Below are positions 6,616 through 14,436 of a stretch of DNA of 64,000 nt, one piece after another. How positions within the stretch are numbered: position 1 is the stretch's first letter; every line of letters begins with the position of its first letter. Below the pieces are notes generated by a model. It was not told where the DNA came from. It saw nothing but the letters and a program-made list of their open reading frames with translations, and searched no databases. Both the position numbers and the translations under genes were made by a program. Origin of the DNA: Pseudaeromonas paramecii (GTDB lineage Bacteria; Pseudomonadota; Gammaproteobacteria; Enterobacterales; Aeromonadaceae); the NCBI RefSeq assembly GCF_039540575.1, contig NZ_BAABFC010000013.1, positions 1 to 64,000 on the forward strand, in the 5' to 3' direction.

Positions 6616-7809
6616 ATGTCCCCACGCTGCGACCCTCATCCCCTGCGCCTGCTTCTCATCTTCCTGCACCTGGGCTTGACCGCCTTCGGCGGCCCGGTCG
6701 CCCACCTGAGTTACTTTCGCCAGGAGTTTGTCCTCAAGCGCCGCTGGCTGAGCGAGGCGGCCTACGGCGATCTGGTGGCCCTGTGCCAATTTCTGCCGGG
6801 GCCGGCCAGCAGCCAGGTGGGCATGGCGCTGGGGCTCTTGCGGGGCGGGTATGCCGGCGCCCTGGCGGCCTGGCTCGGCTTCACCCTGCCCTCGGCCCTG
6901 GGGCTGATGTTGCTGGCCCTGGGGCTGGGTGGAGATTGGCTACCGGCAGGCGCCCTTCATGGTCTCAAGGTGGTGGCGGTGGCCGTGGTGGCCCAGGCGG
7001 TCTGGGGCATGGCCCGCCAGCACTGTCCGGATCGCTTGCGACAAGGGCTGATGGGCGGGGCCGCCGGTCTGCTGCTCCTGCTACCCGGGCCCTGGACCCC
7101 ATGGCTGGTGCTGCTGCTGGGTGGCCTGCTGGGCTGGCGGTGGCTCCCGCCGATGACAGCCAGTCCGGTTCACCCGCTGCCCGGCGCCCCCAGCCGGCGG
7201 GCGGGCCTGCTCTGGCTCAGCCTGTTTGCCCTGCTGCTGGTGACGCTGCCCCTGCTGGCCAGCCTGTGGCCGGAGCCGGGCCTGGCGCGGCTCTGGGCCT
7301 TCTATCGCACCGGGGCCCTGGTGTTTGGTGGTGGCCATGTGGTGCTGCCCCTGCTGCAAGGCGCCGTGGTGGACCCCGGCTGGGTGGCGGAGCCGCTGTT
7401 TCTGGCCGGCTACGGCGCCGCCCAGGCGGTGCCGGGCCCCCTGTTCACCTTTGCGGCGTTTCTGGGCGCGGCCATGACAGGCGCCCCCAACGGCCTAGTT
7501 GGCGGTCTGCTCTGCCTGCTGGCCATCTTTGCCCCCGCCTGGTTGCTGCTGGCCGGCAGCCTGCCCTTCTGGGTGCACCTGCGCCAGTTACCCTGGGCCC
7601 GGGGCCTGCTGGCGGGCGTCAATGCGGCCGTGGTGGGCCTGCTGCTGGCGGCCCTCTATGATCCCGTCTGGCGCAGCGCCATCCTGGCGCCAGCGGATCT
7701 GGCCCTGGCCCTGCTGGCGCTGCTGGCCCTTACCGTCGGTCGTCAGCCCCCCTGGCGGGTGGTGGTGGGCTGCGCCGTGCTGGGCGCCCTGATGGCCAAG
7801 CTGGTCTGA
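6616..7809 (+). CDS. chrA: Chromate transporter, long-chain ChrA family
   Basis: A polytopic membrane protein of 397 aa if started at ATG 6616. It has two homologous halves, each a CHR domain: the first opens FLHLGLTAFGGPVAHLSYF with LCQFLPGPASSQVGMALG, and the second has VFGGGHVVLPLLQ and GAAQAVPGPLFTFAAFLG. These FGGP/PGP signatures define the family, which exports chromate from the cytoplasm. The start is chosen because the family begins just before the LRLLLIFLHLG segment; the upstream extension is poor in protein-like sequence. It stands alone, followed by a terminator. Confidence 0.9.
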   Translation: MSPRCDPHPLRLLLIFLHLGLTAFGGPVAHLSYFRQEFVLKRRWLSEAAYGDLVALCQFLPGPASSQVGMALGLLRGGYAGALAAWLGFTLPSALGLMLLALGLGGDWLPAGALHGLKVVAVAVVAQAVWGMARQHCPDRLRQGLMGGAAGLLLLLPGPWTPWLVLLLGGLLGWRWLPPMTASPVHPLPGAPSRRAGLLWLSLFALLLVTLPLLASLWPEPGLARLWAFYRTGALVFGGGHVVLPLLQGAVVDPGWVAEPLFLAGYGAAQAVPGPLFTFAAFLGAAMTGAPNGLVGGLLCLLAIFAPAWLLLAGSLPFWVHLRQLPWARGLLAGVNAAVVGLLLAALYDPVWRSAILAPADLALALLALLALTVGRQPPWRVVVGCAVLGALMAKLV

Positions 7810-7967
7810 CCGATGGCATGCACAAACTGTGGGCCGGATCGCCAAAGAAGCCTCAAGCGAGCCCATAAACGTGGTTGCTTTCACAGACGCTAATTTAGCC
7901 CTGCGTTATTCTTAGCCGGCAGAGTGACATTCATCAGTCCTTACTGATGTTCCATCGTTGCATGTCC

Positions 7968-7998
7968 GCCCCGAACTCTTCCCTTCGGGGCCTTTTTT
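7968..7998 (+). terminator. Intrinsic terminator, 160 bases downstream of chrA
   Basis: The stem GCCCCGAA / TTCGGGGC is followed by C and seven T residues. Because it is well separated from the chrA stop, and a smaller hairpin (CATCAGTCCTTACTGATG, 7931-7948) precedes it, the segment from about 7880 could also be a short independent transcript. Confidence 0.8.
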
Positions 7999-8122
7999 TA
8001 TCTGCTGGTGTTGATCGCCTCGCCGTGTTCGGCCCCTTCCCCCCTCTGTCGCCCAGGGGTAGGCTGTGGGCCTGCTGCCATCACCCGATGGCCTCGTCTA
8101 GCCGTTCATCCAGGAGAAGCCT

Positions 8123-9181
8123 GTGTCTCAGACCTCGAACATGACCCCCGCCTTGAGCTTTGCCAGCGACAACGTCACCGGTGCCGCCACCCCCATCCTG
8201 GAGGCTCTGCTGGCCTGCAACGCCGGCCAGTACCACTCCTACGGCGACGATGACTACAGCCAGCGCCTGGAACAGACATTCCGTCAGCTGTTCGAGCACG
8301 ACAGCCTCAAGGTGTTTCTGGTGGCCACCGGCACCGCCGCCAACGCCCTGGGACTGAGCCTGCTCACCCCGCCCTGGGGCCACGTCTTCTGCCACCCGGA
8401 GAGCCACATCAATCAGGATGAGTGCAACGCCCCCGGCTTCTTCAGCCACGGCGCCAAGCTGGTCACAGTACCCGGTGACAACGCCAAACTGGATCCGGCC
8501 CAACTGCAGGCGGTGCTCACCACGGGGCAAGGGGACGTGCACATGACCCAGCCCGCCGCCGTCAGCCTGACCCAGGCCACCGAGCTGGGCACCCTGTATC
8601 AGCTGGAGGAGATCCGCGCCATCGGCGCCCTGTGCCGTGAAGCCGGGCTGCGCCTGCACATGGACGGCGCCCGCTTCGCCAACGCCCTGGAGGCCCTGGG
8701 CTGCACGCCAGCCCAGATGACCTGGCAGGCGGGGGTGGAGGTGCTGAGTTTCGGCGCCACCAAGAACGGCGCCCTGGGGGTGGAGGCGGTGGTGCTGTTC
8801 GACCCCTGCTTGGCGGAGCAGTTTGCCCTGCGGCGCAAGCGCGGTGGCCACCTCTTCTCCAAGATGCGCTTCCTGGCGGCCCAGATGGAGGCCTATCTGG
8901 CCGACGATCTGTGGCGGAGTAACGCCCGTCAGGCCAATGCCATGGCCCGCCGGCTGGCGGACGGCCTGGCGCAGGTGCCGGGACTGTCGCTGGTGGCCCC
9001 CGTCGAGGCCAATATGCTGTTCTGCCAGCTGCCCTTGCCCCTCATCAAGGCGCTGCTGGCCGAAGGCTTCGACTTCTACCATGACCGCTGGGCGCCAGGG
9101 GTGGTGCGGCTGGTCACCTCCTTCGCCACCCAAGCGCAGGATGTGGATCATCTGCTGGCCCGGGTACGGGCCCTGGCATAA
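8123..9181 (+). CDS. Low-specificity L-threonine aldolase (PLP, beta-eliminating lyase fold)
   Basis: A 352-aa fold-type I PLP enzyme. It cleaves L-threonine or L-allo-threonine to glycine and acetaldehyde. SFASDNVTGA near the start, TGTAANALG (phosphate binding), HMDGARFANA (aspartate to the pyridine nitrogen) and SFGATKNGALG (the PLP lysine) are in the expected order. The start is GTG at 8123, preceded by CAGGAGAAG. It appears monocistronic and is closed by a strong bidirectional terminator. Confidence 0.9.
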   Translation: MSQTSNMTPALSFASDNVTGAATPILEALLACNAGQYHSYGDDDYSQRLEQTFRQLFEHDSLKVFLVATGTAANALGLSLLTPPWGHVFCHPESHINQDECNAPGFFSHGAKLVTVPGDNAKLDPAQLQAVLTTGQGDVHMTQPAAVSLTQATELGTLYQLEEIRAIGALCREAGLRLHMDGARFANALEALGCTPAQMTWQAGVEVLSFGATKNGALGVEAVVLFDPCLAEQFALRRKRGGHLFSKMRFLAAQMEAYLADDLWRSNARQANAMARRLADGLAQVPGLSLVAPVEANMLFCQLPLPLIKALLAEGFDFYHDRWAPGVVRLVTSFATQAQDVDHLLARVRALA

Positions 9182-9202
9182 CGGCGGCTAATCCGGAAGG
9201 GG

Positions 9203-9236
9203 AACGAGGTGTCAGCCTAGGCTGACGCCTCGTTAT
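9203..9236. terminator. Bidirectional terminator between threonine aldolase and usp genes
   Basis: A near-perfect inverted repeat: AACGAGG-GTCAGCC paired with GGCTGAC-CCTCGTT, ending at 9234. It lies between two convergent genes and overlaps the stop codon of the minus-strand gene. Confidence 0.75.
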
Positions 9237-9691
9237 TGCTCGTCTGACTCACTCTGGCAGGGCATGACGCACACCAGCACGTTGCAGGGGGCGTTGGCCA
9301 GCAAGGAGGCGCCGACGGAGCCGCGCCACCAGCGGGCCAGGGTGCCCTGCTCCCTGTGCCCCACCACGATGAGATCCGCCCCCACCTGGCGGGCGATACT
9401 GGCGATCTGATCCACCGGCTCGCCGTGCCGCAGGTAGCTGGTGACCGTCAGGCCGTGTGCCTGGAGGTGGGCCGCCCCCTCCTCCAGCACCCGGCGGGCC
9501 TCTGCCAGATCCCGTTCGATGCACTCGGCGGACGGGTAGACCGCCTCCGCCATGGCCACCCCCTGAGTGGTGGTCACCACCGCCACCAGCTGCACCTCGG
9601 CCTGACACAGCTTGGCCAGCTTGGCCCCCTGGCACAGGGCCTCGCGACCATCGGTACTGCCGTCATAGGCCAGCAGGATATTCCGGTACAT
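9233..9691 (-). CDS. Universal stress protein, UspA family
   Basis: A 152-aa single-domain UspA protein. The N-terminal strand MYRNILLAYDGSTDGREAL carries the nucleotide-binding aspartate. The C-terminal motif VVGHREQGTLARWWRGSVGASLL corresponds to the ATP-binding G-2x-G-9x-G(S/T) loop. It is cytoplasmic and probably ATP-binding. It lies immediately downstream of the P-type ATPase gene (9791) in the same direction, with a 99-bp gap, and may be read through from it. Confidence 0.9.
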   Translation of the reverse strand: MYRNILLAYDGSTDGREALCQGAKLAKLCQAEVQLVAVVTTTQGVAMAEAVYPSAECIERDLAEARRVLEEGAAHLQAHGLTVTSYLRHGEPVDQIASIARQVGADLIVVGHREQGTLARWWRGSVGASLLANAPCNVLVCVMPCQSESDEQ

Positions 9692-9790
9692 ACGCCACCT
9701 CCCTTATGTGTTGTGCTGGCTCCCAGCTTGCACCCTGGCCGCCGCGCCGGGATCCACGCTGCTCACACTTTTGCCGCCAGCGGCAAAAAA

Positions 9791-12130
9791 TCAGTGTCGC
9801 AACAGGCGCAGGCCGTTGGCCACCACCAGCAGGCTGGCCCCCACGTCCGCCACCACCGCCAGCCAGAGGCTGCCGTGCCCGGTGAGGGTCAGCAGCAGGA
9901 AGGCGCCCTTGAGCCCCAGGGCCAGCACCAGGTTCTGGATCAGCACGGCCCGGGTGGTGCGGCACAGGCGGATGAAGCGGGGCAGCTTGCCCAGCTCGTC
10001 GTCCATCAGCGCCACATCGGCGGTCTCGATGGCGGTATCCGTGCCCAGACCGCCCATGGCAATGCCGATGTCCGCCTGGGCCAGGGCCGGCGCGTCGTTG
10101 ATGCCGTCCCCCACCATGGCCACCCCGCCCTGGGCCTGCCGGGCGCGGATGAGATCCAGCTTCTGCTCAGGCAGCAGTTCGGCCTGCACCTCGTCGATGC
10201 CGGCGGCCTCGGCCATGGCCCGGGCGCTGCCGGCATGATCCCCCGTCAGTATCAGGGTGCGCAGCCCCAGCCTGTGCAGCTCGGCCACCGCCGCCGCGCT
10301 GTCCGGCCGCAGGCGGTCCGCCACGCTGAACCAGGCCAGCAGTTGGCGGTCATCCAGCAGCAGCACCAGGCTGTGGCCCTGGGCCGCCCAGTGGGCCGCC
10401 TCGGCCGGCAGGCCATCCCCCAGCAATCCCAGCTGACGGGCCAGCGCGGCACTGCCCAGCCAGTAATCCTGGCCATCGATCTCGCCGCGGATCCCCAGCC
10501 CCGGCAGGGTCTGATGGGCCCGGGCCGCGGGCAGGCTCAGCCCCTGGGCCTGGGCCTGTTGCCACAGAGCCCGGGAGAGAGGGTGATCCGAGTCCGCCGC
10601 CAGGGCGCCGGCCAAGGCCTGGCACTGGTCGGCCGACAGGCTCGCAAGCGTACCCATCTGCTGCTGGCTCGGGGTGCCGCAGGTCAGGGTGCCCGTCTTG
10701 TCGAAGGCCAGCCAGCGCAACCTGTAGCCCAGCTCCAGATAGGCGCCGCCCTTGATCAGGATGCCGTGACGCGCCGCGGCGGTGAGGCCGCTCACCAGGG
10801 TCACAGGGGTGGCGATCACCAGGGCGCAGGGGCAGGCGATCACCAGCAGCACCAGGGCCTGATAGGCCCAATGGCTCCAGCTGCCCAGCCCCAGCCAGGG
10901 CGGCAGCAGGGCCAGCAGCAGCGCCAGCAGGCACACCAGCGGGGTGTAAACCCGGGCGAAGCGATCCACGAAGCGCTGGGTCGGCGCCTTGGCCGCCTGG
11001 GCCTGCTCCACCTGATGGATGATGCGCGCCAACAGGCTGCGGGAGGCCGGCGCCGTCACCGCCACCTCCAGCCGCCCTTCGCCGTTGAGGCTGCCGGCAT
11101 AGACGCTCTCGCCGGGTCCCTTGGCCACCGGCAGGCTCTCCCCTGTGATGGCGGCCTGGTTGATGTGGCTGAGGCCGGCCTGGATCACCCCATCCAGGCC
11201 GATGCGCTCGCCGGGCCGCACCTGCATCCGGCTGCCCACCGCCACCTGGCTCACCGGCTGGCGCTGCCAGCTGCCGTCCGCCTGGCGCACCCAGGCCTGC
11301 TCCGGTGCCAGCTGCAGCAGGCCGGCGATGGCGTGACGCGCCCGGGACAGGGCCCGGGCCTCCAGCCACTCCGCCAGGCTGAACAGCACCATCACCATGG
11401 CCGCCTCCGGCCACTGCCCCAACAGACAGGCGCCGGTCACCGCCAGGCTCATCAGCACATGGATGTTGAGGTTTCCGCCGCGCAATGCCAGCCAGCCCTT
11501 GCGGTAGGTCTGCAGGCCACTCAGGGCCACCGCCAGCAACGCCAGCGCGGCGGCCAGCCAGGGCGGGCTGGCGAACCAGTCCAGCGCCTCGGCCCCCAGG
11601 GCGGCCAACGCCGCCAGCAGCAGACGCCCCCAGGGCCGGCGCGGCTCGGCGGGGGCCTGCGGCGCGCCGGCCTCGTCGGCCGCCGGCAACGGCTCAGGGG
11701 TGAAGCCCAGGTCGCGGATGGCCGCCAGGATCCCGGGCAGGGCGTCCGGCCCGTGACGCACCGTCAGCTCCCGCCGCAACAGGTTGAAGTTAAGCGACGC
11801 CACCGCCGGCAGGCCGGCCAGCTTACGCCGCAGCATGGCCTCCTCGGTGGGGCAGTCCATCTGCTGGATGCGAATGACAGTCCCCGCCCCCGGCGCCAGG
11901 GGCGGCGACTCGGGTGCAGTCGGCCCAGGTTCGCCACAGGCGGCGCCGCAGCCACAGCCGATGGCGGGCGTCTTGAGGCGCAGTGGGCCGCCGTCAGGCA
12001 TGTTGATGCGCAGCGGACCAGTGCCCGGCTTTTTGAACTGCAGCGGGCCACCGCCCGCTTGGGGCGCGGCCTGGATCAGGGGATGGCCGGCGGCCTTGGG
12101 CTTAGGTTTGGATGGGGGTGAGGTGGCCAT
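9791..12130 (-). CDS. Zn2+/Cd2+/Pb2+-exporting P1B-type ATPase
   Basis: A 779-aa heavy-metal ATPase, ZntA/CadA-like. An unusual Pro/Gly-rich N-terminal extension (residues about 1-70) contains three tandem ten-residue repeats around GPL(Q/R) at residues 26-55 and a CGCGAAC cluster. An HMA domain with MDCPTEE (single Cys variant) follows, then membrane segments, the TGES actuator loop, the ion-channel CPC motif (ACPCALVIATP), the phosphorylation site DKTGTLT, SDHPLSRAL, and the hinge GDGINDAPALA. It pumps soft divalent metals out of the cytoplasm. ATG 12130 is preferred to TTG 12136 because GGGAG lies at correct spacing. It is divergent from a CadR/PbrR-type regulator across a MerR promoter, which fixes its regulation. 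Confidence 0.93.
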   Translation of the reverse strand: MATSPPSKPKPKAAGHPLIQAAPQAGGGPLQFKKPGTGPLRINMPDGGPLRLKTPAIGCGCGAACGEPGPTAPESPPLAPGAGTVIRIQQMDCPTEEAMLRRKLAGLPAVASLNFNLLRRELTVRHGPDALPGILAAIRDLGFTPEPLPAADEAGAPQAPAEPRRPWGRLLLAALAALGAEALDWFASPPWLAAALALLAVALSGLQTYRKGWLALRGGNLNIHVLMSLAVTGACLLGQWPEAAMVMVLFSLAEWLEARALSRARHAIAGLLQLAPEQAWVRQADGSWQRQPVSQVAVGSRMQVRPGERIGLDGVIQAGLSHINQAAITGESLPVAKGPGESVYAGSLNGEGRLEVAVTAPASRSLLARIIHQVEQAQAAKAPTQRFVDRFARVYTPLVCLLALLLALLPPWLGLGSWSHWAYQALVLLVIACPCALVIATPVTLVSGLTAAARHGILIKGGAYLELGYRLRWLAFDKTGTLTCGTPSQQQMGTLASLSADQCQALAGALAADSDHPLSRALWQQAQAQGLSLPAARAHQTLPGLGIRGEIDGQDYWLGSAALARQLGLLGDGLPAEAAHWAAQGHSLVLLLDDRQLLAWFSVADRLRPDSAAAVAELHRLGLRTLILTGDHAGSARAMAEAAGIDEVQAELLPEQKLDLIRARQAQGGVAMVGDGINDAPALAQADIGIAMGGLGTDTAIETADVALMDDELGKLPRFIRLCRTTRAVLIQNLVLALGLKGAFLLLTLTGHGSLWLAVVADVGASLLVVANGLRLLRH

Positions 12131-12162
12131 GTGCAAACTCCCGACTTGCCTTTGATGCGCCT

Positions 12163-12193
12163 ATTGCACACCCTGTAGTGACTACAGGGTCAA
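12163..12193 (-). promoter_or_regulatory. MerR-type promoter/operator controlling the metal ATPase
   Basis: Read on the minus strand, TTGACC (12188-12193) and TGCAAT (12163-12168) are separated by 19 bases that contain a perfect inverted repeat (ACCCTGTAGT and its partner ACTACAGGGT, spanning 12170-12190). The over-long 19-bp spacer with a dyad between -35 and -10 is the signature of MerR-family activation by DNA untwisting. Confidence 0.9.
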
Positions 12194-12206
12194 GCGGGAG
12201 GCAGAC

Positions 12207-12611
12207 ATGAAGATCGGAGAACTGGCCAGCCAGGCCGGCTGCGGGGTGGAGACGGTGCGCTACTACGAACGGGTGGGCCTGCTGCCGCCGCCGGCGCGGA
12301 CGGCGCAGAACAACTATCGCCACTATCAGGCCCACCACCTGCAGCAGCTGCTGTTTATCCGCCGCTGCCGCACCCTGGATCTGACCCAGGAGGAGATTCG
12401 TCAGCTGCTGGCGGCCCGCCAACAGCCCGATGCCGGCTGCGAGACCATCAACCAGCTGGTGGACGCCCACCTGGCCCAGGTGCGGGCCCGGCTGGCCGAG
12501 CTGCAGGCCCTGGAGCAACAACTGCTGGCACTGCGCGGCCAGTGCCACGCCAGCCTCACCACCCGCGAGTGTGGCATCCTGAAGGAGCTGGAACAGGGCG
12601 CCGCCCCCTAA
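12207..12611 (+). CDS. cadR: MerR-family Cd(II)/Pb(II)-responsive regulator, CadR/PbrR type
   Basis: A 134-aa protein with an N-terminal MerR helix-turn-helix (MKIGELASQAGCGVETVRYYERVGLL) and a dimerisation helix. The C-terminal metal-binding cysteines are placed as in CadR/PbrR: one in QPDAGCETIN, one in LRGQCHAS and one in TRECGILKEL. It should activate the divergent ATPase gene when Cd, Pb or possibly Zn binds. The gene begins ATG 12207 after CGGGAGGC. The exact metal preference cannot be told from sequence. Confidence 0.9.
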   Translation: MKIGELASQAGCGVETVRYYERVGLLPPPARTAQNNYRHYQAHHLQQLLFIRRCRTLDLTQEEIRQLLAARQQPDAGCETINQLVDAHLAQVRARLAELQALEQQLLALRGQCHASLTTRECGILKELEQGAAP

Positions 12612-12684
12612 TCCGCCACCTGTTGCCATATGACCAATGGGGGTATGCTGGGGCTCCTGTTCGGCATCCCCTAGGAATGGACTC

Positions 12685-13632
12685 ATGGCTTCTGGTGTAC
12701 CCCGCCCGCACACCCGTCTGGATGGCCTCACCCTCTTGATGTTGCTGCTGCCGCCCCTGTTCTGGGCCGGCAACTTTATCGTCGGCCGCGCCATGCGCGA
12801 CGCCGTGCCGCCCATCGCCCTCTCCTTCGACCGCTGGGTCATCGCCCTCATCTGCCTGCTGCCCTTTGCCTGGCAGGCGCTGCGGCGGGAGTGGCGACAC
12901 TACTGGCCGTACCGCTGGCCCATCCTGGGGGTGTCGGTCACCGGGGTGTGCGCCTTCAACGTGCTGGTCTATCTGGGGCTGCACTCCACCAGCGCCGCCA
13001 ACGGCATGCTGCTCAACTCCTTCATCCCGCTGCTGGTGGCGGGGCTGGGTGCCCTGCTCTATCGCCAGCGTCTGGGCTGGGCCCAGGGGCTGGGCATCCT
13101 CATCTCCTTTGCCGGGGTGCTCACCATAGTCTCCCGCGGCCAGTGGGCCGTGCTGGCAGGGCTCCAGGTGGCCCATGGCGATCTGCTGGTGTTTCTGGCC
13201 ACCGTCTGCTGGGCCCTCTACACCCTCTGGCTGCGGTTGATCCCGCCCCAGCTGGATCGGCTGGGCCTGATGCTGGTGCAGATAGTGCTGGCCCTGATCC
13301 TGCTGTTGCCCCTGCTGCTGTGGGAACGCCATACCGGTGCCGTCCCCCACTGGAACCGGGAGGCCCTGCTGGCCATCGGCTACATCGGCATCTTCCCGTC
13401 TGTGCTGGCCTTCCTGCTCTACAGCGGCGGTGTGGCGCGGGTGGGGGCGGCCCGCGCCAGCCTGTTTATCCACTTGATCCCGGTGTTCGGCGCCCTGCTC
13501 TCCGTCCTCTTGCTGGACGAATCCCTGCATCTCTACCAGCTGGCGGGCATGACCGCCATCTTCGCCGGCGTGGCCTGTGCCAACCTGAGCCGCCCCATGC
13601 CGGCGCCCCACCCCACCAAGGAGAACCCATGA
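12685..13632 (+). CDS. EamA/DMT-superfamily permease
   Basis: A 315-aa inner-membrane protein with about ten membrane segments in two EamA repeats. The first repeat starts LLLPPLFWAGNFIVGRAM and includes STSAANGMLLNSFIPLLVA. The second has the matching YIGIFPSVLAFLLYSGGVARVGAARASLFIHLIPVFGALLSVLLLDE. It is a probable metabolite exporter; the substrate is unknown. The start ATG at 12685 (MASGVPRPH) follows AGGAATGG. The stop overlaps the next start (ATGA), so the downstream acetyltransferase gene is translationally coupled. Confidence 0.88.
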   Translation: MASGVPRPHTRLDGLTLLMLLLPPLFWAGNFIVGRAMRDAVPPIALSFDRWVIALICLLPFAWQALRREWRHYWPYRWPILGVSVTGVCAFNVLVYLGLHSTSAANGMLLNSFIPLLVAGLGALLYRQRLGWAQGLGILISFAGVLTIVSRGQWAVLAGLQVAHGDLLVFLATVCWALYTLWLRLIPPQLDRLGLMLVQIVLALILLLPLLLWERHTGAVPHWNREALLAIGYIGIFPSVLAFLLYSGGVARVGAARASLFIHLIPVFGALLSVLLLDESLHLYQLAGMTAIFAGVACANLSRPMPAPHPTKENP

Positions 13633-14222
13633 GCCAACCCAGTCAATGGCAACGCATGCTGGCCGGCGAGCCCTATGATGCCGCCGATGCCGAGCTCACC
13701 GCCCTGCGCCACCGGGCCCGGGCCCTGTACCGCCGCTTCAACCGGGAGGAGCTGGATAAGGCCGCCAGCCTGGCCCTGCTGGACGAGCTGCTGGGCAGCC
13801 ACGGCCAGCGCTGCCACATCAACCCGCCCGTCTACTGCGATTACGGCCGCAACATCCATGTGGGGGAAAACTTCTACGCCAACGTCAACTGCACCCTGCT
13901 GGACGTGTGCGAGATCCGCATCGGCGACAACGTGCTGCTGGCCCCCAACGTGCAGATCCTCACCGCCGCCCATCCCGTCGCCGTGGCGCCCCGCGTGCAG
14001 GGAGTGGAGTTCGGTAAGCCGGTGACCATAGGCCATAACGTCTGGGTGGGGGGCGGCAGCATTCTCTGCCCCGGAGTGAGCATCGGAGATAACAGCGTGA
14101 TCGGCGCCGGCAGCGTGGTGACCCGCGACATTCCGGCCAACGTGGTGGCAGTGGGCAATCCCTGCCGGGTGCTGCGGCCCCTGACGGCAGCAGAGCTGGC
14201 CCAGACGCCCAGCGGCGCCTAG
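13629..14222 (+). CDS. maa: Sugar O-acetyltransferase, maltose acetyltransferase (Maa) type
   Basis: A 197-aa left-handed beta-helix acetyltransferase. The N-terminal Mac domain (WQRMLAGEPYDAADAELTALRHRARALYRRFN) is followed by hexapeptide repeats containing the catalytic histidine (TAAHPVAV) and the C-terminal VWVGGGSILCPGVSIGDNSVIGAGSVVTRDIP, then VVAVGNPCRVLR. It transfers acetyl from acetyl-CoA to a sugar hydroxyl in the cytoplasm. It is coupled by a 4-base overlap to the upstream EamA permease. Substrates of Maa-type enzymes vary, so the exact sugar is not certain. Confidence 0.92.
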   Translation: MSQPSQWQRMLAGEPYDAADAELTALRHRARALYRRFNREELDKAASLALLDELLGSHGQRCHINPPVYCDYGRNIHVGENFYANVNCTLLDVCEIRIGDNVLLAPNVQILTAAHPVAVAPRVQGVEFGKPVTIGHNVWVGGGSILCPGVSIGDNSVIGAGSVVTRDIPANVVAVGNPCRVLRPLTAAELAQTPSGA

Positions 14223-14231
14223 GCCGGCGGC

Positions 14232-14408
14232 TTACTGGTCCTCAGGCCGCTCGGCGGGCGGAGACTCCCCCTGGATGGCCTGACGAAAGCCACGGATGGC
14301 GCCCCCCAGATCTGCCCCCAGGGAGCCGAGCCGACGGGAGCCAAACAACATCACGACGATGAAGGCCAGGATCAACAACTGCCAAATCGAAATACCACCT
14401 AATCCCAT
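14232..14408 (-). CDS. Small TatA/TatE-type twin-arginine translocase subunit
   Basis: A 58-aa protein: MGLGGISIWQLLILAFIVVMLFGSRRLGSLGADLG followed by GAIRGFRQAIQG and a short acidic tail. A single N-terminal membrane segment, the FGSRRLGSLGADLG hinge and the amphipathic helix are diagnostic of TatA/TatE. It starts at ATG 14408 with GAGGTAAC in front. It lies 28 bases behind a gene whose product has a twin-arginine signal peptide, so the pair is probably one transcript. A normal tatABC operon is not in the window, so this is likely an extra, dedicated pore subunit. Confidence 0.9.
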   Translation of the reverse strand: MGLGGISIWQLLILAFIVVMLFGSRRLGSLGADLGGAIRGFRQAIQGESPPAERPEDQ

Positions 14409-14436
14409 ACGTTACCTCTACTGATCTAAAAACCCG

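Noticed and set aside
9769..9788. Terminator of the metal ATPase
   Set aside because: The TTTTGCCGC / GCGGCAAAA hairpin has its T run on the wrong side for the minus-strand gene.
9356..12121. A 921-codon plus-strand frame
   Set aside because: It is antisense to the P-type ATPase and is Gln/Gly/His/Arg-rich, the usual product of high-GC antisense frames.
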